From Acidobacteriota bacterium (GTDB taxonomy: Bacteria > Acidobacteriota > Vicinamibacteria > Vicinamibacterales > Vicinamibacteraceae): a DNA stretch of 15,893 bases. Shown in pieces: positions 8,883 through 15,893 of this stretch. Each line of letters starts with the position of its first letter. Positions within the stretch are counted from its first letter, which is position 1. The notes beneath the pieces are model-generated. The model had not been told where the DNA came from, searched no databases, and saw only the letters and a program-made list of their open reading frames with translations. A program made the position numbers and the translations under genes. The stretch lies in assembly GCA_013695405.1 (NCBI GenBank), contig JACDAO010000534.1, positions 1 to 15,893 on the forward strand, read 5' to 3'.

Positions 8883-10988
8883 TTAGATGGCCCCCGCCGC
8901 TGGAATCTTCTTGACCGCGTCCTGGAACGCGTTGAGCTCGGAGGGGAGCCACGAGTCCTGCTGCACCATGAGCGTGAATGCCATCCGCAGGTGCGTCACC
9001 ATCGGGTGGTCACGGAAGTCCGTGAACTCGTCGAAACAGCTGTCGAGCTCCGTCTTCCTGATTCCCGCGACTCTGACGCGCCGGAACCCTTCGCCGGGTA
9101 GCCGCCTGGACTCGTCGGGCACGGCGGCGCTGACGCGCTGGAGTGCGAACTCGTCGAAGTCGGCTGGCTGCCCGGTCTCGACGCCGCTGTGCTGACGGAC
9201 CACGAGCAGTGCGTGCAGGCCGCTGACCTCGGGATCCTCGGGCTCGACCGAGGCGATTGGCAGCAGCAGCTTCTCGAGGAGATGCTCCCGGAAGTCCTCG
9301 CTCGTCACCCAGTTCTGCCCGAGCGATCGGAAGCGCCCCAGGATCAGCAGCACCGGCCGATTCCTCCTGGCCTCCTGCAAGCCCGCCTTGAACGTCCGGA
9401 CGACCTCCTCGATGTTGCGCGCCGTGCGTTCGGCGCGCGCCGCCTTCACTGCCTCGTCGAACGCCACGAACGGTGCCGCCGGCAGGGGCGCGCACATCGG
9501 CGACGCGGCATACGACGGCAGCCCGCGCCACTCCTGGAGCACGTCGATCGATGATCGGGCCTGCGGGCCGACCAGCGTGGCGTGGCGCACCACGAAGTCG
9601 TTGTCGAGGAAGTCGCGCACGCTGCGTTTCATCAGCCAGTCCTTGCCGACGCCAGAGATGTCGCTCTCCACGATCACGCCCCGGAGGGCGGGCGCGCCCT
9701 CCTCGGCCGGCCTCAGCGCACCCAGCAGCGTCCGCCTGTCCGAGGTGCGGTTCACGAACCGGCCCGGACGTGCGTACACCTCGCGTGCGATCTCGCACTG
9801 CGTGATCGCCGCGTTGGCTCGCGTGAAGCGCAGCACCTGTTCGACTGGCACGCGCACGGTCAACACCGGCAGCGCCCAGTGCCGCCGCCTGTTGCCGGCG
9901 TACTGAGGGAACGTGGACAGCAGGTGGCGCGCGCGCACCATCGCGCGGTGCAGGGGCAGTCCCGAGGCCAGCGCCTCGTAGAAGCGTTCCGCAAACCGAC
10001 GGGCGTACGTGATATCCAGCGCCGCCTGCGCGCCGATCACGGCCGGCACGCCGGCGTCCAGAAGCGCCTCGAGCACGGGCGTGGCCTGCTCGCCGCCCTG
10101 CGCGGAGTGGCAGGCGTTCAACACGACCAGCCGTGGCCGCCAGTTGTTCAGAAAAAACTGGCGTATCTGCGTGATCGACCATTCCCACGGCACCGGCGCC
10201 CCGGCCCCCCGGGGCGCGCGTGTGCTCCTGAACTGGAGCGCAAACTCTGGCTGCTGCGCGGCGGTGTCGATCTCGCCATGACCGATGAAGTGCAGGATGT
10301 GCGGCCTGGCCTCGGCGAGGCGCTGTTCCAATTCGTCGATGTCGGCAGGCACCTCGCACCGCTCCACGAGCGCACTGACGCCCGCCTGATGGAACGCCTT
10401 CCGAATCAGCCGCAGCTCGGCTGAAGCGAGCGCGGAACCGTCAGTCGCGTCGAGGTGCTCCTGGCCGGGAACCAGCAGCACGCGGACCGTACGTTCCGAC
10501 CAGGTCCAACCACACGAGGGGTGTGGCCCGAGTCTGGCGACAGGCGTCCGATCGAGCATGAACGCCGCGTCCGCGCCCGTGCCGTTGCGCCACGCGAGCA
10601 GTTCCCACGGCCACTCGTCGAGCCACGGCGGCAGATCGAGGTAGAGGCACGGCCGCGCGGCCGTCTCCGGCAGCGCACGGGCCGCCGCGCGCCAGGCGTC
10701 GAGTTCGGGCATGATGCCCGTCGCGTCCAGCACGTCGTACAGGCGCACGCCGATGTCGCCGAAGATCTGGTCGGCCAGATCTTCGGTGCGGATCTTGTCG
10801 AGGACGGTGTCCCGGTCGAGGGCGCCGGAGGCAGAATCCGCCTCGAGCGCCTGCTGCGTGAACGCGCGGCGACCGACGGCGCGGCGCGCCGTGCCCGGGC
10901 ACCCGGGGAAGCCATCCCACAGTTCCGCCGTCCAGGCCCGCGCGGGATCCGGCGACGACTCCGTGAGCTTCAACACCAAGTCCTGCAT
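8883..10988 (-). CDS. CHAT protease fused to a degenerate P-loop NTPase-like domain
   Basis: This 701-residue protein has a complete CHAT (caspase HetF-associated with TPRs, clan CD) peptidase in its first half: PWELLAW (127-133), HFIGHG (233-238, catalytic His237) and VVLNACHSA (288-296, catalytic Cys293), followed by the typical LLDAGVPAVIGAQ and FAERFYEAL. The second half begins with RGVIVESDISGVGKDW (436-451), a P-loop-like turn after a hydrophobic strand. It continues with RPVLLILGRF (544-553) where Walker B would be expected but the acidic residue is missing, and with HALLVVRQH (592-600). This looks like a worn STAND-type NTPase module. The start at 10988 is chosen over one at 11027 because a GGAGAGGA site sits just upstream. 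Cytoplasmic, no signal peptide. Likely effector or cascade protease gated by the neighbouring ATPases. Confidence 0.9.
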   Translation of the reverse strand: MQDLVLKLTESSPDPARAWTAELWDGFPGCPGTARRAVGRRAFTQQALEADSASGALDRDTVLDKIRTEDLADQIFGDIGVRLYDVLDATGIMPELDAWRAAARALPETAARPCLYLDLPPWLDEWPWELLAWRNGTGADAAFMLDRTPVARLGPHPSCGWTWSERTVRVLLVPGQEHLDATDGSALASAELRLIRKAFHQAGVSALVERCEVPADIDELEQRLAEARPHILHFIGHGEIDTAAQQPEFALQFRSTRAPRGAGAPVPWEWSITQIRQFFLNNWRPRLVVLNACHSAQGGEQATPVLEALLDAGVPAVIGAQAALDITYARRFAERFYEALASGLPLHRAMVRARHLLSTFPQYAGNRRRHWALPVLTVRVPVEQVLRFTRANAAITQCEIAREVYARPGRFVNRTSDRRTLLGALRPAEEGAPALRGVIVESDISGVGKDWLMKRSVRDFLDNDFVVRHATLVGPQARSSIDVLQEWRGLPSYAASPMCAPLPAAPFVAFDEAVKAARAERTARNIEEVVRTFKAGLQEARRNRPVLLILGRFRSLGQNWVTSEDFREHLLEKLLLPIASVEPEDPEVSGLHALLVVRQHSGVETGQPADFDEFALQRVSAAVPDESRRLPGEGFRRVRVAGIRKTELDSCFDEFTDFRDHPMVTHLRMAFTLMVQQDSWLPSELNAFQDAVKKIPAAGAI

Positions 10989-10992
10989 GCCG

Positions 10993-11000
10993 TCCTCTCC
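10993..11000 (-). promoter_or_regulatory. Shine-Dalgarno site for the CHAT protease gene
   Basis: On the minus strand the purine run GGAGAGGA ends four bases before the ATG at 10988. It fixes that start and excludes the upstream in-frame codon at 11027. Confidence 0.7.
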
Positions 11001-11008
11001 GGTGGCGT

Positions 11009-11031
11009 GCGGGTCCGATCGGAGCACCCGC
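11009..11031 (-). repeat. Inverted repeat in the leader of the CHAT gene
   Basis: In the 73-base gap between the C25-like protease and CHAT genes, the minus strand reads GCGGG, a three-base bulge (TGC), then TCCGATCGGA and CCCGC. This can fold into a GC-rich stem of eight pairs with a GATC loop. There is no U tract, so it is not a standard terminator. It may stabilise the mRNA or tune expression between upstream and downstream genes. In DNA this rich in GC, such a repeat can also arise by chance. Confidence 0.35.
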
Positions 11032-11061
11032 GGACGGTGTGCCCCGGTGGGACGCCGCGCG

Positions 11062-12519
11062 TCAGCTGGCCATCGCGGCGGTCCTCAGTCGCGTGGCCGG
11101 GTCGCCGAGGATCACGTAGTTGCGCGCGTCGTTGCGCGCGACGTAGCGGTTGGCGAGTTGCGCGTTCGACACGAGCTGCGCGCTGATCGACTCGCGCAGG
11201 TTCTGCGATTCCTGCAGTTCGGCCGACAGCACGGCCCATCGCATGTTGAAGCCGTCGGTCGCCTGGCCGATCCGCTGTCCCTGGAGGATGCGCACCATCA
11301 CGTCGCGCATCTCCTGGACCTGCGGCACGCTGCGGCTGTTCTGGAACGAGTACGCCCATGCACGGTCGACGTGCGCGAGCGACGCGAGCGCGCCCTTCGT
11401 GAGCAGCCGCTGTGGCAGGCGCGCCACGATCGGTTCGGGCACGAGCTGACGCGGCGGCTGGGCCGACGTCAGCCCGAAGTTGTCCTCGGTCGGACAGCCG
11501 CCTCCGTAGCAGGCGAAGAAGAAGTGGATCAGCCCGTGCAGCGCCCCGCCGTCGGGCAGGTCGGCCGCGGTCACCAGGTGCTCGGCCGTTGTGGCACCGA
11601 AGCCCGGCCAGTCCTGACACAGGATCGCGCCCTGCTTCTCGCGCTGGAGCGAGTCGGTCATCCGGAACTTCACGCCATGCGAGCCGGTGAACAGGAAGGC
11701 AGGGGGACCGCCCGCTTCCTCCCCGGCGAGCAGTGACAGCAGGCGCGCCTTGGTTGCGTCACCCGCCAGCAGCGGCGTGAGCTGGAACCCCTTGAAGTTG
11801 GCGAGCGGGCGGACCAGCTCAGTACCGGTCACGAGCGGCCGCGTCACCTGATCGTGCAGCAGCCCGGTGGCACGATCGCCGTCATTCTTCACCGAGAAGA
11901 TCGCCGCGTGCTTGCGATGAGGCAGCGTCGTCGCCTGCTCGTAGGCGATCACGTGCTCGGCGTAGGTTCGGTACTCGCCGGGCGTGTCGAAATGCAGCCG
12001 GCCGACGTTCCAGTAAAGGTCCAGCAGGTACTGGAACTCGAAGGGGATCTCGGAGGGCGACCCCACGAGCAGCACATAGAGCGGCACGCCGTGCTCGGGG
12101 TCGACAATCGAGAAGCCCGCGCCCTGGCGCTCGATCCACTGACGCGCGGTCTCGCCGGGAAGCACCCCGGATGTGCCATCGAACACCTTGAAGAGCCGGC
12201 GCGCCTCGGCCTGCCGATGCTCGAACAGCGGCGCCAGCGCCTTCGGGATCGCAGGGTCGATGTTCTTCGGGAACACGACGCACCACCCTGCCTCCTCGAG
12301 GTTGTTGGGATCGATGTCGGCAATCGCCAGGTGCTCGGCCGCGCCGCGTTCGCCTCGCTCACGTACCTCGGGGCCGTCCGCGTCGGTCGAGATGCGGGCC
12401 ACGTCATCGTCGGTCAGCCCCGGCAGCAACTCGCCGGTTTCGGCCTCGATGCCGAAGGGAATCGGGAACTCCTCGGGAGCGAGCGGCTGGGTGATCGGTT
12501 GGGCGTCCGGCATCGTCAT
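11062..12519 (-). CDS. Gingipain-like (C25/clan CD) cysteine protease
   Basis: A 485-residue protein with clan CD protease features. A catalytic-His block FLFTGSHG (His281) is followed by FFFACYGGGCP, with the nucleophile at Cys337. LLVGSPSEIPF (151-160) resembles the LVGDxxxIP strand of family C25, and the C-terminal VILGDPATRLR (469-479) matches the GDPxxRL signature that closes gingipain-type catalytic domains. Unlike gingipains there is no signal peptide or secretion domain: the N-terminus is acidic and proline-rich, so the enzyme should be intracellular. The start at 12519 is preferred over the ATG two codons later because AGAGG lies five bases upstream. It follows the hydrolase by 36 bases. 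The likely role is as an effector or processing protease controlled by the NACHT/STAND proteins. Clan is confident; exact family and substrate are not. Confidence 0.82.
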   Translation of the reverse strand: MTMPDAQPITQPLAPEEFPIPFGIEAETGELLPGLTDDDVARISTDADGPEVRERGERGAAEHLAIADIDPNNLEEAGWCVVFPKNIDPAIPKALAPLFEHRQAEARRLFKVFDGTSGVLPGETARQWIERQGAGFSIVDPEHGVPLYVLLVGSPSEIPFEFQYLLDLYWNVGRLHFDTPGEYRTYAEHVIAYEQATTLPHRKHAAIFSVKNDGDRATGLLHDQVTRPLVTGTELVRPLANFKGFQLTPLLAGDATKARLLSLLAGEEAGGPPAFLFTGSHGVKFRMTDSLQREKQGAILCQDWPGFGATTAEHLVTAADLPDGGALHGLIHFFFACYGGGCPTEDNFGLTSAQPPRQLVPEPIVARLPQRLLTKGALASLAHVDRAWAYSFQNSRSVPQVQEMRDVMVRILQGQRIGQATDGFNMRWAVLSAELQESQNLRESISAQLVSNAQLANRYVARNDARNYVILGDPATRLRTAAMAS

Positions 12520-12524
12520 GAAGG

Positions 12525-12529
12525 CCTCT
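12525..12529 (-). promoter_or_regulatory. Shine-Dalgarno site for the C25-like protease gene
   Basis: AGAGG on the minus strand, five bases before the ATG at 12519. It favours that start over the ATG at 12513. Confidence 0.55.
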
Positions 12530-12555
12530 TCGTCAGGGATGGATGCTGGTCGTCG

Positions 12556-13875
12556 TCAGACGAGCGCTGCCTGCCACAAAGCGTGGGCGACTTCGGGCCC
12601 GTCGATGTCCGAGTGGGCACCCGACAGGCCGCCGCCGTCCTTGATGAACTTCGACGATTCGAGGTTGTACACCTTGCCGGGCTCGAAGCGATAGCGTTCG
12701 CTGGTGTCACCCATGGCGCGAGGGATGGCTGCTTCGAGGCCGCAGATGCCGAACCGGCCGATGGCTCCGTACTTCGGCAGCTCGTCCGCGAATGACGCGT
12801 CGGAGAGCGAGAGCGCGGACGCCCAGGGGTACAGCCTGCCGACCGCGCGGTCGTGGATCGATTGCGACACGATCAGAGGTCCGCGAATCGCCCCGCGCTT
12901 GACCCACGCATGAAAGTAGCCCGGGCGGTCCTCACCGTTCACGCTCGCGCCGAAGGCCCAGAGCGACACGGCGCCCTGCAGCAGCGCCACCGAATCGACC
13001 TGCCGCGGCAGCTGTCCCGCGGCGCCCCGCCCCCCGAGCATCGATGCGACGACGATGGTGCCGAAGCTGTGGCCCATCAGGTGCACGCGTGCGTTGGCGG
13101 CAGCCTTCATGAGGCCTGCCGCGAAGTCGTGCATGCCCGACTCGCCGATCGTGCGCGCGCGCTTCTTCATGGTCCAGTACGAGAGCTGGCGCAGCGGTCC
13201 GAGAATGCCGCCGAGCAGTCCACCGCCCGCGAAATCGCTGCCTTCGGCCGCGTTGCCACGCGCGAACGCAAGGTCTGGATCGAATGGCGCGCCCTCGGCG
13301 TCGGGTGGCCCCGTCGGCCCGTCCGACGTGTACCCCGCCAGTGCGGCGAGCTCGGCATACGCCTGCCGCGCGTCCTCCGGCAGTTCGGGGGCTGCGGCGT
13401 TCTGCCGATGTTGGCGGAGAATCCGGTCGATGAGCGGCTCCGCCTCGGGCCCGAGGTCGAGGCGATCCAGGTAGGTCGCCTTGATCTGGTCGGGCGACTG
13501 CGCGGTGCCCTCGTCCACGTCGAAGTCTCTCGCGTCATCGGCCGAGAGCTCCTCGTTGCCGAAGGGGAGGCTTGGCCAGTGCAGCCCGACCCAGAGCGGG
13601 CGGAACGGCAAGGGCACCGCGGTGCGGTCTTCGGTGAGGGCCAGCATGGCGCCGATCCAGTGGTTGTACTGATCGCGCGACGAGTCGATGTCGCCCTTCC
13701 AGCCGTGGCAGAAGATGAAGACGTGTGTCGGCTGATCCTGAGCGGCCCGCGCGAGCACCTGTTCGGAGAGGCGACCGTTCACGCCGTCGGGGTCGTCGGC
13801 GCGCTCGCGGCCGTCCTTGTCGAAGCACAGGTGGGCATATCGCTCGGTGGTGCCAGGGATGGTCTCGAAGGGCAT
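12556..13875 (-). CDS. Alpha/beta-fold serine hydrolase
   Basis: A 439-residue alpha/beta hydrolase. The strand and oxyanion motif VFIFCHGWKGD (52-62), the nucleophile elbow GHSFG (268-272, Ser270) and a C-terminal GAHSDI (His421) give a convincing catalytic set. Asp342 in SIHDRAVG is the best acid candidate. The roughly 200 residues between the oxyanion motif and the elbow are much longer than usual and end in a glycine-rich hydrophobic stretch GGGLLGGILGPL (217-228), which may form a lid or contact membrane. No signal peptide. The substrate is unknown: lipid, ester or peptide are all possible. AGGAG overlaps the NACHT stop codon, with the ATG six bases further on, so the two genes are tightly coupled. 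In this context it is probably a toxic or regulatory effector. Confidence 0.85.
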   Translation of the reverse strand: MPFETIPGTTERYAHLCFDKDGRERADDPDGVNGRLSEQVLARAAQDQPTHVFIFCHGWKGDIDSSRDQYNHWIGAMLALTEDRTAVPLPFRPLWVGLHWPSLPFGNEELSADDARDFDVDEGTAQSPDQIKATYLDRLDLGPEAEPLIDRILRQHRQNAAAPELPEDARQAYAELAALAGYTSDGPTGPPDAEGAPFDPDLAFARGNAAEGSDFAGGGLLGGILGPLRQLSYWTMKKRARTIGESGMHDFAAGLMKAAANARVHLMGHSFGTIVVASMLGGRGAAGQLPRQVDSVALLQGAVSLWAFGASVNGEDRPGYFHAWVKRGAIRGPLIVSQSIHDRAVGRLYPWASALSLSDASFADELPKYGAIGRFGICGLEAAIPRAMGDTSERYRFEPGKVYNLESSKFIKDGGGLSGAHSDIDGPEVAHALWQAALV

Positions 13876-13881
13876 TGTGTG

Positions 13882-13886
13882 CTCCT
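13882..13886 (-). promoter_or_regulatory. Shine-Dalgarno site for the hydrolase, overlapping the NACHT stop
   Basis: On the minus strand TGAGGAG merges the NACHT stop codon (13888-13886) with the hydrolase ribosome-binding site, six bases before the ATG at 13875. This arrangement supports translational coupling and a single transcript. Confidence 0.65.
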
Positions 13887-15893
13887 CAGCGTGGGGGCGA
13901 TGCGGATTCCGCGGTGTCGGCGAGGTCGCCGTCGAACCCGCCGGTGAGCCGCCAGTAGATGTCCTCGGTCACCTCGTAACTCAACTGGTCAAGCTGGCTG
14001 GTGTGCCGGTCCGGCCCCCCGTCGCGCCACGCGCGGGCGTGCCGAAGCGCCTCGATTGATTCGTCCGTGCCGATGAGCCGCAGGCTCTGGAGCGCGTAGT
14101 TCTGCAGCGCGTAGCGCGACTCGAGACGCCGCGGTACCGCGATGCGGCCGTCGCGCTCGACGTCCTCGAAAGCGCCGCGCGCGAGGTGCTCGCAGAGCAC
14201 GCGGTACTCGCCGGCACCGAGCTGTGCAAGCGACCGGAGGGCCATGCCGCGCGGGCGCCCTTCGTTGGTCTGCAGGCACGCCTGGAGGAATCGCCACTCC
14301 TCGCTCTGCGGTGTCGCGACGCGCAACCGGCCGATCATGTACGCCGCGTTTGCGTGAAGCAACGGCACCTCCCGCATCCGCGCCACCGCCGTGCTGGTGA
14401 CGGCGACGGGATCGAACAGCAGCAGCGAGTCGGTGATGGACCAGCGCGTGTCGTCGGCCGCCCTCGCATCGAGGAGGCGCTCGACGAGGAAGGCGAGGTT
14501 GTCGGTGCCGCCGAGCGACCCGAGTGCGAAGGCGGCGATGGCGCGGACACCGGGCACGTCGGTCGCGTCGTAGAACTGCCGCAGCGCCTCGACGTCGCGC
14601 GTCCGCCATATCTCCATGAGCGCCGTCAGGGCCTTCCATCGGGGCGCGTCCTGCTCGCGCGCGGCACGGGCGTGCAGGTATTCTTCGCCCTCCGCCTGCA
14701 TGGTGAGCAGCACCTGCAGGGCGGCGTGGCGAAGCCCGGAGAGCTCGAACTCGGCGTCACCGCGTGCGTTCGGGCGCACGCGCTCCACAGCGAGCGACAG
14801 GAGGTGCGGAACGCTCGACGGATGCTTGAGGAGGGCAAGGCATTCGGTGGCGCGGATGCGCACGGCGGCACTCGATTCCTTCATGGGTGTCGAGCGCCAG
14901 ACCAGGCTGTCGAGCACCTGCGTGACCGTCAGGTCGTCCACGGCACGCCGCGCCAGCTTTGCTTCGGAGATGCAGCGGGCGGCCAGGAACGTCTGCTCGC
15001 CCTGACTCATGCTGCTGCCTGCGAGGATCAGGCGGATCAGCCGATCGGGTTCGTCCATCATTCCCGCGAGCAGGACCAGCGTGTCTTCCCAGAGGAGCAC
15101 ACGGCTGCGACGGCCCAGCGTCGCGGTGATGTCGTCGAGATGGTGCGGGAAGGCGGGGCCGGTCACGAGGAGGTACCGGGCGCACCAGTAGGACTGGAAG
15201 CCCGGGTAGGAGAAGCGCACGCCGTCCTCGTGGCTCGGCGCGAGCACGCGCGTGGCGAGGGCCTGGGTCTTGAAGTCCTCGAGCGGCAGCTCGCGGCGGC
15301 CGCGGACCTGGTCGAGGAGCTCGTACAGCCGTTGCCCGTCGAGCCGCGTCGACTGGCGCTGCTGCAGCGTCCAGGCGATGCGTCCCAGCAGGTCGCCGAC
15401 CAGCCGGCGCGACATCCCAGACAGGTTGGCGCCCGCGAGGTTGCCGTCTACGACCCGCGCGATCACGCCGGATCGCGACAGCGTGCCGCGCGGAGACTGC
15501 CTCAGCAGGTGCGCGAGCAGCCACGGCACGCCCGCCAGGTCGAACAGGTTCGCGTCCTGGATCGATCGGAGCAGCGCGGAGTGGTCCTGTTCCAGGCTCG
15601 TCAGGTATTGCGCCACGGTCGCTGGCGAGAGCAGCTGCACGAGCAGGACGGGTACCTGCTCGCGCTTGCCATCGGCAAGCGCATCGGGCACCTCGCGTAC
15701 CGCCTGCTCGTCGAGCGTCATCACCACCCGCGCGCGCGGGTTGGCCAGTGTCCATCGCCGGAGCGCGTCGAATGCGCGCGTGCGCTGCAGCGTGTCCGAC
15801 TCCTGGTCGCCGTCCACGAAGAGCAGGCAGCCCTGCTGCAGGCGCGCGCGCAAGTCCTCGGCCTCGATCTCGATGTCGAGGTTGTGACAGGTC
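13886..15893 (-). CDS. NACHT-type NTPase with C-terminal HEAT-like repeats (N-terminus outside window)
   Basis: The frame is open to the right edge, giving 668 visible residues; the TTG at 15853 is internal, not the start. The visible part begins just before Walker B (LLFVDGDQESD), followed by RVVMTLDE as sensor-1-like strand, VQLLSPATVAQYL and NLFDLAGVPWLLAHLL, as in NACHT helical domains. Residues 227-236 read FSYPGFQSYW, the F(S/L)HxxFQEY-like element that commonly closes NACHT modules. From about residue 330 on, helical pairs such as VRIRATECLALL, GLRHAALQVLL, VRAIAAFALGSLG and GMALRSLAQLG indicate HEAT-like repeats, probably the sensing part. Walker A and any N-terminal effector or adaptor domain lie beyond the edge. 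As first visible gene of the operon it is the likely sensor or switch for the hydrolases downstream. Confidence 0.85.
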   Translation of the reverse strand, partial: TCHNLDIEIEAEDLRARLQQGCLLFVDGDQESDTLQRTRAFDALRRWTLANPRARVVMTLDEQAVREVPDALADGKREQVPVLLVQLLSPATVAQYLTSLEQDHSALLRSIQDANLFDLAGVPWLLAHLLRQSPRGTLSRSGVIARVVDGNLAGANLSGMSRRLVGDLLGRIAWTLQQRQSTRLDGQRLYELLDQVRGRRELPLEDFKTQALATRVLAPSHEDGVRFSYPGFQSYWCARYLLVTGPAFPHHLDDITATLGRRSRVLLWEDTLVLLAGMMDEPDRLIRLILAGSSMSQGEQTFLAARCISEAKLARRAVDDLTVTQVLDSLVWRSTPMKESSAAVRIRATECLALLKHPSSVPHLLSLAVERVRPNARGDAEFELSGLRHAALQVLLTMQAEGEEYLHARAAREQDAPRWKALTALMEIWRTRDVEALRQFYDATDVPGVRAIAAFALGSLGGTDNLAFLVERLLDARAADDTRWSITDSLLLFDPVAVTSTAVARMREVPLLHANAAYMIGRLRVATPQSEEWRFLQACLQTNEGRPRGMALRSLAQLGAGEYRVLCEHLARGAFEDVERDGRIAVPRRLESRYALQNYALQSLRLIGTDESIEALRHARAWRDGGPDRHTSQLDQLSYEVTEDIYWRLTGGFDGDLADTAESASPPR

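Noticed and set aside
6163..8886. A 907-codon plus-strand open frame opposite the STAND gene
   Set aside because: It is a GC-rich antisense shadow: arginine-, histidine- and glutamine-rich with no recognisable motifs, whereas the minus strand carries clear Walker motifs across the same bases.
11854..12795. Plus-strand open frame of 313 codons opposite the C25-like and hydrolase genes
   Set aside because: It spans the ends of two genes with clear catalytic motifs on the minus strand and has no recognisable features of its own.
15851..15853. TTG at 15853 as the true start of the NACHT gene
   Set aside because: The frame stays open to the window edge with acidic, protein-like residues, and the NACHT Walker A must lie further upstream.
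1..15893. CRISPR array, tRNA, rRNA, insertion sequence or attachment site
   Set aside because: No regularly spaced repeats, cloverleaf candidates, transposase motifs or terminal inverted repeats were seen on reading through both strands.

Overview
The window is very GC-rich, densely coding DNA with strong third-position GC bias. The left end carries a bshB1-bshA pair for bacillithiol synthesis, which together with the GC content suggests an Acidobacteriota-type genome, for example a soil Vicinamibacterales relative. This is inference: Deinococcota and some other phyla also make bacillithiol, and no rRNA or other phylogenetic marker is present.

Layout. Positions 1-580 hold no intact gene, only a possible degraded fragment of a nucleotidyltransferase-like toxin (298-548). 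On the plus strand, bshB1 (581-1309) and bshA (1306-2438, frameshifted) overlap by ATGA. A convergent gap of 44 bases follows. Everything from 2483 to the right edge lies on the minus strand in one direction, with gaps of 73 bases or less, so it reads as one operon transcribed right to left. In transcription order: a NACHT ATPase with HEAT-like repeats (N-terminus outside the window), an alpha/beta serine hydrolase, a gingipain/C25-like cysteine protease, a CHAT protease fused to a degenerate P-loop domain, a giant STAND ATPase with TPR-like repeats and a C-terminal CHAT-like domain that has lost both catalytic residues, and an HExxH zinc metallopeptidase.

How the genes may work together. The operon combines two or three NTP-dependent signalling ATPases with four unrelated hydrolase chemistries (serine hydrolase, clan CD C25-like, clan CD CHAT, zincin), with no transporter, signal peptide or metabolic enzyme. 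This matches the logic of bacterial conflict or immune systems: repeat-bearing NACHT/STAND proteins sense a trigger, oligomerise and switch on proteolytic effectors that may act in a cascade. The exact six-gene combination, especially an active CHAT beside a catalytically dead CHAT on the STAND partner, is not one I recognise as a named system. It is the main discovery candidate.

Data quality. Three genes (bshA, the STAND gene, the metallopeptidase) are each broken by what looks like one missing base, always in the direction of deletion, while protein similarity continues seamlessly in the next frame. Assembly or sequencing indels are the simplest explanation. The annotation therefore joins the frames and flags the junctions.
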